DNA of 64,000 nucleotides from assembly GCA_025331565.1 (NCBI GenBank), contig JAFREQ010000167.1, positions 372,001 through 436,000 on the forward strand, in the 5' to 3' direction. Below, one piece after another: positions 11,846 to 26,800 of this stretch (within the stretch, counting starts at the first letter, position 1; each line of letters starts with the position of its first letter). The translations under genes and the position numbers were made by a program. Source of the stretch: Holacanthus passer (Eukaryota > Chordata > Actinopteri > Pomacanthidae). The notes beneath the pieces were generated by a model. That model ran no database searches. It was not told the origin of the DNA and saw only the letters and a list, made by a program, of their open reading frames with translations.

Positions 11846-14800
11846 TCTGTTTCTGAGGGAGTAGGGAGGACAGGTTTTGACTCAGCCATCATCATTTAGG
11901 CTCCTGGCCTCAGGGACTCAACTGGGGCCAGGTTTCTTAAAATCATGTTGGTCGAAATGGCATCTAATATCATCTTTGTTCCATTTCCTGTTAATGAGAT
12001 ACAGCGGATCTCCCTTTAAACTAGAATTGATAAATGAGGCTGGAGCGGTTGTCAGCTACGCCAGGTGTCTTTATTATCACCAGACAAACCTGAGATGTAA
12101 AAAAACCAATCCATCAGATAAAGTTGAGCAGATGATGAGAGGAAAAAAGGTAGAGAGAAAGTCCCGAAGAAAAGCAAGCAGAGCTAATGGTGACCTGCAG
12201 CTATCATGTCCTCAGACGGCCCCGAGGCAGACACAAAGGGCCAACAACTGAAGCAGAGAGGGAAATAGACTGATGGTGTGGTGAGATGAGGTAATAATGG
12301 AGTTAAAGTGGTGCTGAGTGAAAAATTACTCTTCGACAAAACAATCTTGACATTGCCTTCCTCTACAACAACATCAACAACAGTCAGAGTGAACCTACAG
12401 GTTTATTATTTTGGCTCCAGTGTACTGGATTCCAAAGGAATCTGTGAGGTTTAAGTACTGACTTTTAGCTTTGAGATCATTTGTATTTGGCAGCCTTTTT
12501 AAGGGCTTTAACAGGGGCTTCAGTTTCTACATGGTTCATCGCAATGTGTCTTTTAATTCCCAACAATATGATCAGTACCCAAATGTCTCTCAAATGAGGC
12601 ATTTGCCTTTGCCTCCACATGCATCCTTCTCTTTTAATACATGAAGTGCTCGGTTTACAAAACCTTTTTGTTGATAAGCTTAAGTGACTCATCTTGTTTT
12701 AATAAGGTGCATTTGCTTTAAAGGGGGAATTCAATGGAGTGCTGGAGCAACGTCCAAGTTTCTCCTCCCAGTCTAAAATAAATGGGCTTTGTATTGGGAG
12801 AGGTGGGGTTCTGTTTTGGGTTGAGCCCAATGTCTCCATGGACTGTAGTCCATGTTCTCTGGTTTTGGTTTCTTTCACATGTTTGATCATGATTCCCGCT
12901 ACACAGTTGTTGTCTTTGTGTCTGTCAGACTTCTTTTTTAACAACAAGTATTAACAGATGCCTGTGGGAGGAAGTCGAAGAGTCTCTGGTGTAGCAGCAG
13001 GTGAAAACCATTGGTTCCACCTCTGGAGATTTTCTAGGAAACCCTGCTGTTCTCTCTGGCCACACACACCCTCCGAAGGTTGGCTTGCTTACAGTTGCAC
13101 TCAACCATGCAGTGTAAGGTTGGCAGGTTAAGAAGGATTTCTGGATTCAGATTTTCTGGCCAGGCACATTCATTCATGTGGAATGGAGATCCCTGCTGGC
13201 ACCTTCACCACTTATAGACTATATTTTGCCTTGTAGTAGAAAGTTGTACTAATATCTACAGTTTTGATTAAATGGGATCCTAAATGAGTTTTTTCTTTAC
13301 CTAAATTAAAATTATTCTCTTGATCTTTCAGGAGGTTTCTGTGCCAGCTGCCCTGCACTCTTGCACGGCTCTGAGCTAGTGAGCTTAAAGCTGTAAGGAT
13401 GAGGCGAGGAGCAGCCACAATAAAGACGTCACCCTGACTGACAGCTTGTAACTGTTGGCTACAGTGCTGAAATCCTGCCTGTGTGCCTGGAATTTGTGTG
13501 CGCCCGTATTTCACCTCCAAGAATTCAGGGGAATGGCAGGTGCAGCTAGAAAAGGCCATGCTCACCAGTGGATATGCACACATACAGACCTGAAAACACA
13601 GACTTCCATTTTCACTGTTTGAGAATATATATATAAGGCAATTAGTCAATTGATTTATGAGGTGATTGACAGAAAAATAATCTGACACTATTTTTTAAGC
13701 AGCATTCTCTCCTTCCAGATTCTAATTTCTGAGCATTTGTGGCCTTTTTTGGCTGAAGTGATCATAAATTGAGTGTCTTAAGTTTTTGGACTTGTGATGG
13801 TGTCACCTTGGACTTAAGTAAATTACGAATTTTTACTATTTTCTGACATTTTATAGATCAGACAATGAATCAATTAATCACAAAAACGATCTCTACTCAA
13901 ATAGTCAGTTGTAGCCCTAGCCAGATATGATATATATGATTTTAAATAAAGATATAATAGGTAAAACACCATAAGATGCACCAAGGTCTTAGAGGGAAGA
14001 TGTGTCAGACACCTCCCTTAACAAGGTTTTTGGGTGCTGTTTGGGATCTCTGGCCTAAAAACAAGTTGCATTTTTGAGAACATTTTGTCATCTTGTATTG
14101 ACATGAACAGGAAATGCTTACCTCACCCAATTGTGCATTTGCAAGTAATGAAAATCGACTGCAGTAGTGACATTCCTGACAGATTCATCATAATGACAGA
14201 TTTGAAGTTTTCTAGCCAAACCGAATGCTGATAAAGGTGGGGTATAATATAGTTGTAGTTAAAAAAACACGCACTGTTGCTGCTGGACATGAAAGACAGT
14301 TTTCTGCTTTGATTCCCACAGCAAATCATATTTTCATAGATGACGCAGCTCATACTACAGGCATACAGGTTGATAAGAAGACATATGCACGTAGAAGCTT
14401 ATGATTTGTCTCCATAGTAACATGTCACATCCTGAAATGGCTGACATATAAAAATGTACCCACATTCAAATATGATGCAATATACACAGACACTCTTGTG
14501 TCCTAGTGAGGATATGGTTCCCTGTTAACAAGCGGCAGCAGTCCTATTCTGTTGTGTACACAGTGCGATCAATTGAGCGGTTGTCTGATAATTTGACTCC
14601 AATATATCCAACGTGTCCAGCTTGATCTGCATGTGTGAGGCCAACGTGAAAACCACCACTCTCGACTGGCAAGGCTTTCTTCTGTTGCTACGAAATGTCC
14701 CATGTCTCTGACTCTCTGCTTTCTCCCATGTGATAATGAGAGGAGAGTGTCCCCAGCTGACCTCCATTTAAACTCTGTGTTTAAACAGCACAGGCCTGTT

Positions 14801-17800
14801 CCAGTGTTTATTGGAGGCCTGTTAGAAACATGATGCCCTGTGAATCACACTGTGTGACTGCTGAAGCTGATACCTCTGAACCGCAAGCTTTCCTCTAACT
14901 TATTATCTCTGCTTTTTTAGTGCAACATTGCCCTCAAGATTTGGTTTCCTGAGAGATTCTACTTTAAGATTTCTTTTGTTAGTTCCTGTAACAGAGTTTG
15001 CACTTCATGGCACTTTTTCCAACACTCTTGTTGCACATTTCTCGTATGTATTGAGTTATAGATTAAAAGTGTTTACACTGTTGGATTATATTACTTGTGT
15101 ACAGAAACGCTGCTCCACTAATTTCATCCTAATTCATTTTCAGGCCTTTTTGTTAAACAAAATCCTCTTGCCATGTGCTACTTTAAAGGCCCTGTTAAGA
15201 CCTCGGTGGGTGCGTCTGAATATAGGCAAACGTAAACAGTTCATTTCCAAACATTAGGATTGTTTATTGAACTGTTTGGACTTCACAAACCGTTAACACT
15301 GATGTAGTTTTATTCTCTACCCCCTATGGGCCCATTTGATATTTACAGTCTTGTTAATGTCATCCGAACATACACTTAGACTCACTTTGGGGGATTGTTA
15401 ATATCCCTCTCAGTATTCTGCTTTGGCCACAAGAGTCTTTGTATAAATATACACACACAGGCCTACTTATCAACCACAGCGCAGTGTTTTTCTGCCTAAG
15501 TAGTCTCATGATGTCATTTGTATGGGAGCGCTGGTCGCCTGGACCTATTTCATGGCTAGGTCGAGCCTCTAATTGTGTGCAGCGTTCCAGCGAGGCACTA
15601 ATCAGGGCGAGGCGGGCCCAGCAGCCTGACGGTTGACACTAATTGCTCTTGCTCCGACTTGAAGGCCTTGTTCATGAAATATTTACCCGCCCGTCTGTTG
15701 ACAGTTAACCCCCCCTGCCTCTGAACCCTCACCTTCAACCCCCTCCGGCACATGTGCACCCTCCTGTACAATAACACACACCACACACACACAGAGACAC
15801 ACAGACATTCATGGGCAAATAGGGTCACATTTACTCACATAAGAAATATATTGGCCTCTGTATCTTATGTTCATTGGTGTAAGTAATTCAAAAGAACAAA
15901 AGAAAGGTTCTGAAAGTCACATGTACTCTGTTGTAAGTTGTTTTTTTGGTTTGTTTAAATTTCAGAAACTTGGGAGCAGTGAGACAGAATGAATTAAGGT
16001 GGACATTATCTGCACACCCAAAAATGATGTATTATAGCACCACACCCATTACTTTCCCATACACACTTCTCTCACTGATGGGCTTGCTCATATACACTTA
16101 TCATCCAACAGTCTTCACATATTGATTGGCCAGTGTACACACAAGTGCAGCTCTATGAATTCCTTTGAGGAGAGAATGTCTGCCATTATTCCCATTTCTA
16201 TGATTCATCATGTCTCGCCCCTCTTTATGATGACAGGCTGTAGCCATTCAGAAAGGTTACAAACTCTTCTGCTGTTAGATGTGGTCAGACAGCACTTCAT
16301 ACACATTAGGTCATTTCGAGCAAACTCAAGCCTTAAAGCTCTAAACGAGCCATGGCTGTACATCTCTCGCGGTGCGATCTCAGACCACCATTTTGGATCA
16401 AAGCCCAAAAATTTCACCGCATTTCTCTCGCCATCATCAACTTCCAGCTGGGACGGCCCAAATTTCACAGTGTGTAGGTCCCGTGAGCAGACACACACAT
16501 ATACACAGCTTACCCTCACACACACTCAATCCCCAACTGCTTCTCTGTTTCTCCCCTCTGTCAGCACAGGGCTGAGTGAGCGGCTGGCGGTCTGTGTTTA
16601 CCTTATTAATTAGCCCAGTGATCCAGAAACACTCTCCCTCTGGTAAATAGAATAACACTGAGAGGTTACTCTGGGCCGAGGGAGAGGGAATGAAAATAAG
16701 AGATAGGGCAGAAGCCGGGGAAGGAAAGAGAGAGTGAGTGAGTGAGGAGATCGAAGGTTGGATGTGGAGGGTGAGAGAGAGTCTGCATTTTAAGTTTGCT
16801 TTAGAGGTGTCATGAACATCTGTGATCAGAGAGTCAGGGAGGAAACCCGACGCGGTGGGTTGTCATCCTGCTGAATTTAGAGCCTCTGTGACCATCAGTC
16901 AACACTACCTCTCACTGTTGATAACCACCAACCACCCCTCCTCCCGTCTCTGGTGTTTTCTTTACCCTCTTCATTTAATTCATGTGCATAAGGTCTGATG
17001 GTGTGTTGTTTTCCGGACTATAGACAGATTGAGCCCAAAATACAAGTCTCAAAGTTGCCACATCTTGAATTCTCTGAAAATGGCTGCGAAAAGGTCACCT
17101 GAGTTTTATGAGAAGGGGATAAATTATTCCTCTTGCCTTGATGGATTCTTGATCCCTGTCATCTTTATCGTTTAAAATTCTGGGGCCAAATGGCCGGCTC
17201 AGGTATGCTACACATCTTTCCAATTGGCTGAAATGGATTCAGATTGAAGCGCTGCAGACCAAAATTCAAAACAGACCTTCAGTAGACAAATAGATATGCC
17301 TGAAAGCGCTTTTATGAATCCATTCCAACTATTTCCAATAACTCGTCTCCTCCATTTTGGGCCATATCTGTGTCCTGAGGTCTGCAGTTCAAGGCCATAC
17401 ATGGAAAGCCAGGAGACAGAGCGAACTGAAAAGAATTACATTAGCAATACAGAATTTTCCCTTGGCTACTAGTTCAAAGAGAGGAAGAAGGGAAAATGTG
17501 GTTTTCATTAGGCATTGTTGGTTTAAACCAGGTTAAAGGTCACATTGTAAGTTAAAGGGAAAGTCCACCTTACAGAAGAAGTCAGTAATATTATTATAAT
17601 TAAGGGTAATTCGATATTGGAGAGCACCAACAAGTCTCCCACAGCTCGAATACTAAAAACAGATTCTAATCTATAACTTTGTCACAGAACATTTTCTTAT
17701 ATGTCACATTATGTATGTCAAAAAAAAGCATACCCTGTTTGTATACCCTGTTTGTGTCTGTGTGTACCTGTGTTTGGAGACTGTGCCACTTGACATCTGG

Positions 17801-20800
17801 CTGTCATATTAATGTGTCCAGTGAAACTTTAAAAGGGATTTACAACCTTCCTACAACCCTCCCCCGTGGAGTAAAATTCCTCACCAATAGCTCTAGTTCA
17901 TTTGTGCTTCCCATTACCACTAATTATAACATTCCCAGATTTTACTTTGACGGCAAAACGGGCAAAAATACGACAACAACCTCTTTGGCCCCTCTGGCCA
18001 GATTGCTTAAATCACAGCACTGATGTCTTTAGTGCTAATAACCTGATTGGCTGCAGCGGAGGGCGACCTCAGAACTCACTTCCTCTTCCTCTGTGCCACT
18101 TTGGGGGTAAATTAAGGGCACTTTTTGTACAGAGGGGATGTGAATACAGTCTGCGGTACACTAAGAAATGTACTTAGCCTTTAGGTAGGGCTATTAAAAG
18201 CAGACCATTTATCTATACAAATGTCTTTTCTGGCAGAGTTTGTCTGAAAATGTCGGTTTAATCCAAGGACTGCCCCAGCTGCTGTCTCTGCCCTTCGTCT
18301 GAGGAGGAATCGTCTGGGTGGTTATTAATGCCACCACAGTGAAATGAAGACTCTAGTCTCTCCTCTAACATGCGAAATTTAAAACCTTTCTTCTGTGGGT
18401 ACAAGTGAGAAAGCAAGACTGCATTTTAAGACAGGGTGTAAAGAAAAGCCATTGAAATCTTTCTGAGCTGCAAGGCTTTTGCAGATTTGAGGACATCACA
18501 GTGTCTACTGGCACTTTGTCACTCTCCTCCCTCTTTATTTTTTTCACAGACACCAGTTCTCATATTCCCCTGACCCCTCCAGCCCATATCATTTATCTCC
18601 TGCAGCCCCGCTGTGATCAGGTGGCCATATCTGATTCTCCCACTTCCTCTTCTTTCCTCCTCTTCCCCTTCACCCGGGGCGTTTGTTGCTCCCGGCATAC
18701 CGGACGCTCCCCCACCGCTCCCAGGAGGAGCTGACGAGAAGTCCAGATAGATCCTGAGTGCGTGTTGGAGTGTGTGTGTGGGTGAAACGCCCCAGAAGGC
18801 CGCATTACAGGATATAAGACATAAGAAAATAAAGTTCCCGTAATGTGTGTGCCTTTCTGTGTATTTAGCAATACCTAGTGTGGCCGAGCTCTTTATTGAT
18901 TGATCAGACTGGATGGAACAGTGAGCTTGTGGTGGAACATTTGGGGCTTTATTTTGGGTTAAGCTGACACCCTCTTCAGATTTGGTTTGGGCTCAGTCAG
19001 AAATCCTTCATGGTCAGTTTGAGCCAGGATGTATTAATGTTTATATTTTGTCTTAGTTGTCTGTGTGTGGCACATGTATATTAGAAACACACGTACTGTA
19101 TGCTTGTTCCATCTGAAAGGGATTTGAAAAAGGAGCAAGGACTATTATGATAAGTTCACTGGAAAGTGGTTTTGACAGCCATGTCAGTTTTAATGTTTGC
19201 AGTGGTCCAGTACCCAAGGTGTGTGCTGCTGCTGGAAAAAGAAAAGACTGGATTATGAAGAAAAGATGTCCACTCTTGCTCAAAAGTCTCTGAGAATCTG
19301 GTTTTGATTGGCTCTTGCTTTGACTGATTTATCTCCCTCTTTTTGTTTTTCAGCCCGGCAAGACCCTTTCGATTCCCCAAAAGGTAAGACCTGCCAAAAA
19401 CCATTTCTACTGTGTTGATGCTTTGGACTGCAGAGCTCTCTCCTTCTCCTCCTCCTCCCTTTATTTCTGTCATTCATCCATCACTGCTCCCGTGGAGCCG
19501 TCATTCCTCAGTAGTGAGTCATGAGAGTTATCGATGGGAGTTGTGCGTCTCTCTTTGTACCTGGCCTCTGTTAACCAGCAGCTTGGATCTCTTCAGCTCA
19601 CCATTACACTGCAATACACTCTGCTGTCTCAAACCTAATCCAGGAGACTGTTTAATAGAGGATTAAGGCTTTTTCAAAGCTTTCAGAAAGGTTTAGGGAC
19701 AAAATCACAAGTGTTAAGAGTTTTGCATAGGGATGGATACTCTCAGTATACACAGCAAGACCTGAGACAGCTATTAACACTAATCAAGCAAATGCCTTAA
19801 GCAAAGCCAAAATGGAATAGGTTATATCTAATAATTTCTGTTTCCCTCTCATGTCCCCATTTTCCCCTTCAAATGTAAGAATTCATTCATCCTAAATGTT
19901 GGTCCTTTTGTCAACAATTTAAATCACTCATCAGCCAAATGGTGATCATGTGCCATTTGACTGGTTAAATAAGAGGGAACCTAATAAATCCAAGCAAAAC
20001 ATTTTTATTTTTTGTCATGTAGTGACACATTTCTCCTTCTGTTTCTCTCTCTGTCCGTACTGTATATAATAGGAGGATTATACTATATGGAATTAACTGT
20101 CTCCTTCTTGTTTCCAGTTATGCAGAGCTGATAGCTGATTGGCCGGTGGTGGTGCTGGGGGTGTGCACAGTGCTCATTGTGGTGTGTGCCCTTGTGGGTA
20201 TCCTGGTGCCTGACCTGCCTGATTTCTCAGATCCACTGCTGGTGAGTACAAACCCATGATGCACTTGTTTTTGGATAAATGTCATTAACCCTTTCAGCAA
20301 CACAAAGAGACCTGAATTCTGAGGATGTGTGGTCTGTGGAGTTAACAAGGAGAACAAAATGGCTTCAGTCCAGAGGTTGTTTAAAATTGCTAGTGTGCGT
20401 ATTCAAAGAGAAGCCAAATTTTATTGGACAGAGATTTTCCACTGCACGTTTAAAGAGTACTAGCACCAGCACTCTCACAGTTTTCTGTATTAAATATCAT
20501 ATCAGGTCCATTTGGTTCTCTTTAAGGTATTGAGTAGGTGTGGTTCTGTTTGTTTGTTAGGAGAAATGTTGTCAACCCAGCTCACTACGAAAGCGAGCCA
20601 GTTGCACATATGTGTGACTGCCTTCCTGGCATGATACTATTAGCTCATACTGGGTGGAACAAGCAATGACTAAAAGCATTTATACCATAACTTCATATCA
20701 GCATTGTGAAGACAGTAACTTGCTTCCTTTAACACAACTTGTTTCGCTTATTGTTGCTTTCTTTCCTCCCAAAAGGGTTTTGAGCCGCGGGGAACAGCCA

Positions 20801-23800
20801 TTGGCCAGCGACTGGTCACATGGAACAACATGGTGAAAAACACAGGCTACAAAGCGACTCTGGCCAACTACCCCTTCAAATACGCTGATGAGCAGGCCAA
20901 AAAGTAATTCACACCCATCTCTTCCACTGTCCACACATGCTAGTTTGTTAAATTTTAATGACAGCATTGAAGACCAACTTTCACCAAGAAGCTGTTTGAG
21001 AATCCAGGAAAAGAAAACAATTATTGGTAGCACAAAAATTTCCAAAAAATGAAATTTCCAGAATTGTAATAACTTACACTGACAACATGGAATTCAAATA
21101 CCTTTGGGCTACCATTAATGGGGTGGGGAGGTGGGGGGTTGTTGTTGAAGGATGCTGTTGACAGACATGTTGAAAAGTCTGAATCCCCTCTTGAAAGAGG
21201 GGAGCAAAGTAGACATCTGTCCGTCCACAAGGTCATCCACTGTGTTCTGCCAGTGGGAGTCTGTTCACTAATCAAGAGCAGGTCTTTGCATGCTTAGGTC
21301 TTTCTGGCTATCTCTTTGACTGTTCAGTCTTCAGGCCTCCGTGCTGTGTTCATATCTGATTTACTTTTTCTGCTTCTATCAGTATAAGCAGAACTAGTAT
21401 TGATGTCAACATATTTTAGCTATACAGCATTTACCTTACTTTAAACTGAATGTAGGCATCCGCCATTCTGAATCAGGTTTTGTATGCGTGTCGTGAAGAT
21501 TAGAATTTGTAAAAATTGCAGCTCCGCCCTGCTGATTAGAAAATGAATCCTTTCAGCTGCAGCCTGTATCTTCCTCTCTGTCTCCTGCTGTGTCTGTGGC
21601 TGTCTTTGTCTTGCTTTCTGTCTCACTCCACGCGTCTGTCTGCAGAGGTAATTGTGTACTTATGTGTGTACGATGTACCGAGAGGCCTCTGCTGCTGTCA
21701 GCAAGCTTCCCTGCCTCATCCCCTCTGTCTGTCAACCCCTCAGTCTCTCTCTGACAGCAACCTTATTCTGCCATTCTCGGCCGCTCGCTGGCATGTAGGC
21801 GCTCCACTACACAGAAAACAGCAGCATCTTTCTTGTAAAAGAACGCATAAGCACACACACACACAAAACATATCCATAGGCCAAAAACATGTCCGCACAT
21901 CGCCCCCTCGGATCCCCTGTTCAATCAGAGCCACTATTATGATTATTATAATAATGACAGTGGTATTTTAGTGCTGTATTGAGTCATTCATCTGATTTTA
22001 GGGGGTAACAGCAATTACGGCTACTTATTTCATTACTAAGCAGCAGATCTGCTTCCTTTACTTTGTATCATGCTGACTTTGCAGCCTGAGACACAGCAAC
22101 ATCTCTGTCCACTGTTTGGTGATTTATAAGATTATGCAAACAGACTGTTTCCTTTGTTCCTTCTTGGATTGGACTGATTAGCAGTGGTACCATTTTCTTT
22201 TCCAGGCCTACAGTTTTTTTCTTCTCCAACCCTTTTTAAAAAATGATTTCTCATAAACAATGATAATGATTTGTGTGTGTGTGTTTTTTCCAACAATCTT
22301 ACAAAGTGCTGTAAAACTCAAAGAACAAAATAAACACATTACAACTTGCTGCCAAATACATTCATCATAGCTCATAAAAGACTCATTCAGTAGCAGTATC
22401 AAACTTAAACAAACAACGTCTGAAGATTGTGGTAATTGTTCAAGTTTAAAATAAATTCCCACCTTTTCTGACGTTGTCATTGTGACTGATTGAAACATAC
22501 TTTACATCTAAGTAATGTGGACAATGCTAATCTTTTATTGTTTCTGTAGTCACCAAGAGCCCAGGTGGCCCGAGGACCATTTTGATAGAGAAAAACGGCA
22601 AGCAGAGTGGGACTTCAGTAAAGAGTTCTTCTGTGATGTTCCAGGTAAGATTTTGAATACAGGAAGACACAATGCTGAAATTATACCAACAAAATAGCTC
22701 CCACAAAACCCCCAAAGGACCTTGGGCAATCTGAAATAAATTTCAGACACTGATATGTTGACAAAACCATGATGGCAGTAGTATTTACTCTTTTAATATG
22801 AATGTATTAAGATAAGATAAGATATTCCTTTATTAGTCCCACAACGGGGAAATTTGCAATGTTACAACAGCAAAGATAGAGAGATAAATCGTGGGTCAAT
22901 TTACAAGAAGTATGAAAACGTGTTAGCAATTCAACTCAGGTCAAAAAAGTATCAACAGTTTAGCTAGAATAAAAAAGTATCAGCAATTTAACTTGAGTAG
23001 AAATAATTTACACTTTAACTATAATAAAAGTAATGACAAATTAATCATAGACATATACAATTATACAAGTATAAACATATCAAACCAGGCTAGATGGTAT
23101 TAATAAATTAACAGAGAATATGAAATATGAGAATATGAAACACAATATACACTATAAAAAAATGAAATGCAATGAAATGAAACTTTTGCACAGAATACAG
23201 TATTGCACATAATGAGATATTGCACGGAATTTTGAGTGGAATGAAGAATAAAAAGTAATTCAAAAAGAGATTGGTTTATTAAAAATACACATTTTACTCA
23301 GACAAGCAGAAGATAAAGCTGCATATCTTTTGCATAGCTTTGGTAAGAACATTTTTCAGCCACATGATCTCTGTCAGGCAGATGGTAGAATTGTCTTTGT
23401 CCCATATTTCCAAACTTTTATTAAATCAGGAAAGACGGTTTCCCCATTTGAGTAATAAAACTCTTTTCTTTATGCAGGTGACAGTTATTCTAGACTGGTG
23501 TTTGCATCAGCTGAGGGGAAGAACCTGTGGAGTATTCAAGCCATCAAATCCATGTGCAATCTGGACAACACAAGGGTATGTATATAAGACAGCACAATCC
23601 TCTGCCATGGTCAAGACTGCTCTCGACTGGTATTTAGGCATAACTAATAAAAGCTTCACATAGCTTTTTCTGTCTTTTTAAACTGTTTGGGGTTTTTTTG
23701 TCTCTGTTCTCAGGTGCGTTCCCATCGGGACTACTGGAGTCTTTGTCAGCGCACTAATGATGCCTCCTGTTGTCCCAGCTGGACACTTGGTAACTACATT

Positions 23801-26800
23801 GCCGTCCTCACCAACAGGTCATCCTGCCAGAAGATCACAGAGCGTGATGTATCACACACGCTCAAGATCCTGCGCTCTTGTGCCAAGTACTACCACAACG
23901 GCACTCTGGGACCCGACTGCTGGGACATGGCCCTGCGACGGAAAGACCAGCTGAAGTGTGCCAGCGTGCCCCGGAAGTGCACCAAGTACAACGCTGTCTA
24001 CCAAATCCTTCACTTCCTGGTGGACAAAGACTTTCTTAGTCCCAAGAGCTTGGAGTATCCTCCACCTGTGCTCAAGTACAGCATGCTCTTCTCCCCCACA
24101 GAGAAAGGAGAGTCTATGATGAACATTTACTTAGACAATTTTGAGAACTGGAACTCCTCAGACGGCATCACCACAGTCACAGGGATAGAGTTCGGCATTA
24201 AACATGACCTCTTTCAGGACTACCTCCTCACGGACACAGTGTATCCTGCCATAGCCATAGTGATCGTCCTGCTGGTCATGTGTGTGTATACACGCTCAGT
24301 TTTCATCACTCTGATGACAATAATAGCCATCATCAGCTCACTGATTGTGTCTTACTTTCTTTACCGAATGGTCTTCAACTTTGAGTTCTTCCCCTTCATG
24401 AACCTCACGGCCCTCATCATCCTGGTAGGCATTGGTGCAGATGATGCCTTTGTGCTTTGCGACGTGTGGAACTACACCAAGTTTGATAAGCCACATGCTG
24501 AGCTGGCAGAGACGGTCAGTGTGACCCTACAACATGCTGCCCTGTCTATGTTTGTCACCAGCTTCACCACTGCTGCTGCTTTTTATGCTAATTATGTCAG
24601 CAACATCACCGCCATACGCTGCTTTGGCGTCTACGCAGGTACTGCCATATTGGTGAACTACATTCTCATGGTGACATGGCTTCCAGCTGTGGTGGTGCTA
24701 CATGAACGCTACCTGCCTAATGTGTTCCCCTGTTCCAAGCCTCCACACCAGGAAAGAGGTTACTGCACCCGCATGTTCTGGGCAGGTCTTTGTCAGAAGG
24801 CCAACAAATGCCTGTTTACTGTCTCTGAGGCATCTAGGATCTTCTTTGAGAAGGTGCTGCCCTGCATTGTCATCAAACTGCGCTACCTCTGGCTCTTCTG
24901 GTTCCTCGCCATCACAGTAGGTGGAGCTTATGTGGTTTGTGTCAACCCAAAGATGAAGCTTCCATCACTTGAGCTGGCAGAGTTTCAGGTGTTCCGGTCC
25001 TCCCATCCATTTGAGCGCTACGACGCAGAGTACAAGAAACTCTTCATGTTCGAGAGGGTTCATCATGGCGAGGACCTCCACATGCCCATCACCATCATCT
25101 GGGGCGTGACACCTGTGGATAACGGGGACCCCCTGAACCCCAAAAACAAGGGAAAGCTGATGCTGGATAACACCTTCAACATTGCCAGTCCAGCATCTCA
25201 GCTGTGGATCCTCAACTTCTGCCAGAAGCTCAGAAATCAGAGCTTTGTCTTTCAGTCAGAGGAGCAGGACTTCACCAGCTGCTTCATTGAGACATTCAAA
25301 CAGGTCAGTGCTGCATGTGTACTCAATATATACATGTTTTAAAGTAGACATCTTAGTGACACTAGCCCATATTACACCCTAGTTTAGTGTCTGAAGATCT
25401 TGAACAGCATTTGAAAACTATCAGTGAATATAATCTCTCCCTTAATTTAACAGTGGATGGAGAACCAGGATTGTGAGGAGGCTTCTGTCTACCCCTGCTG
25501 CAGTCAGTCCCCCTTCCCCTACAAGCAGGATGTCTTTGAATTGTGCATCAAGAGAGCCATCATGGAGCTGGATCGGAGTACTAACTATCATCTAGATAGC
25601 AAGACCCCTGGACCTCGATTCGACATCAATGACACGATCAGAGCTATAGTGTTAGAGTTCCAGAGTACCTACCTCTTCACACTGGCCTATGAGAAGATGT
25701 ACCAGTTCTACCGTGAGGTAGGGCCTGTCACAGTTCATTGTAAAAGTAAATTGTACAAACTGTTCCAGTATCACGTGCACACATTCTCTCTCCTTAAGAT
25801 GTACTAACTTAGTGTTTATTTGGTGTCACTTTACGTACAAGATAAGTTTAATTTCTGCTTTGATTCTCCTGACATTAATGACTGTGGTCCTGTGGTAGGT
25901 GGATGCCTGGATCACTGAGGAGTTGCAGTATGCCCCAGCAGGCCTCAGCCACGGCTGGTTCATCAGCAACCTGGAGTTCTACGACCTACAAGACAGTCTG
26001 TCAGGTGGCACTCTGGTTGCGATGGCATTGTCAGTGGCTGTAGCTTTCAGCGTCATGCTCCTGACTACATGGAACGTCATCATCAGTCTGTATGCCATCT
26101 TGTCGATTGCTGGGACCATATTCGTCACAGTCGGCTCCTTGGTGCTTCTGGGATGGGAGCTGAACGTTCTGGAGTCCGTTACCATTTCTGTTGCAGTGGG
26201 ACTGTCTGTTGACTTCGCCGTCCACTATGGTGTGGCCTACCGACTTGCCCCAGAGCCTGACCGTGAAGGAAAGGTGATTTTCTCCCTCAGCCGCATGGGC
26301 TCTGCTATCGCGATGGCGGCACTGACCACCTTTGTTGCAGGGGCCATGATGATGCCCTCAACCGTATTGGCCTACACCCAGCTGGGCACGTTCATGATGC
26401 TGATCATGTGCATCAGCTGGGCTTTTGCTACCTTCTTCTTTCAGTGCATGTGTCGCTGCCTGGGACCCCAGGGGACCTGTGGCCAGATCCCACTGCCCAA
26501 AAAGCTGCAGTGTCAGGTGTTCTCTGAGGTCACATCCACAAGCGCCTCTACTCAAGGGAAAGGCTCTGGGATGGGGAAGTACCAGCTTGACAGCAGGGGT
26601 AGGGAGGTGGAGCATTATGAGTTAGAGCCATTGGCATCCAGTCAGAAAACTGAAGATAAACCTAGAGAGGAGCAGGAGGTGAGTGCTCATCTTTTTAATG
26701 GAATTCCTCCTCACCACCACACCGCCCCTTATTCACACATCCATTATAAGAGCAAAACTGAGACTGGCAGAAGTGGCCCGGAGAATGGGTTTGTAGCTGC

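Larger units (their letters stand above)
2835..19353 (+). other. disp1: disp1 intron 1 (16.5 kb)
   Basis: Bounded by a good donor at 2835 and the acceptor TTTTTGTTTTTCAG ending at 19353. No exon inside is supportable. It contains a T34 tract at 4113-4146, a (GT)30 array at 5169-5228, a (CA)n array at 11792-11843, and compositionally balanced islands at 4.42-4.76, 15.45-15.70, 16.12-16.45 and 17.20-17.47 kb that look like conserved regulatory elements. Hedgehog-pathway genes commonly carry enhancers in long introns. The remaining open frames here are short and featureless. Confidence 0.85.

Noticed and set aside
25718..25807. Extension of disp1 exon 8 in the same frame
   Set aside because: A good donor at 25718 and continuity with 25899 in phase 0 show this is intron.
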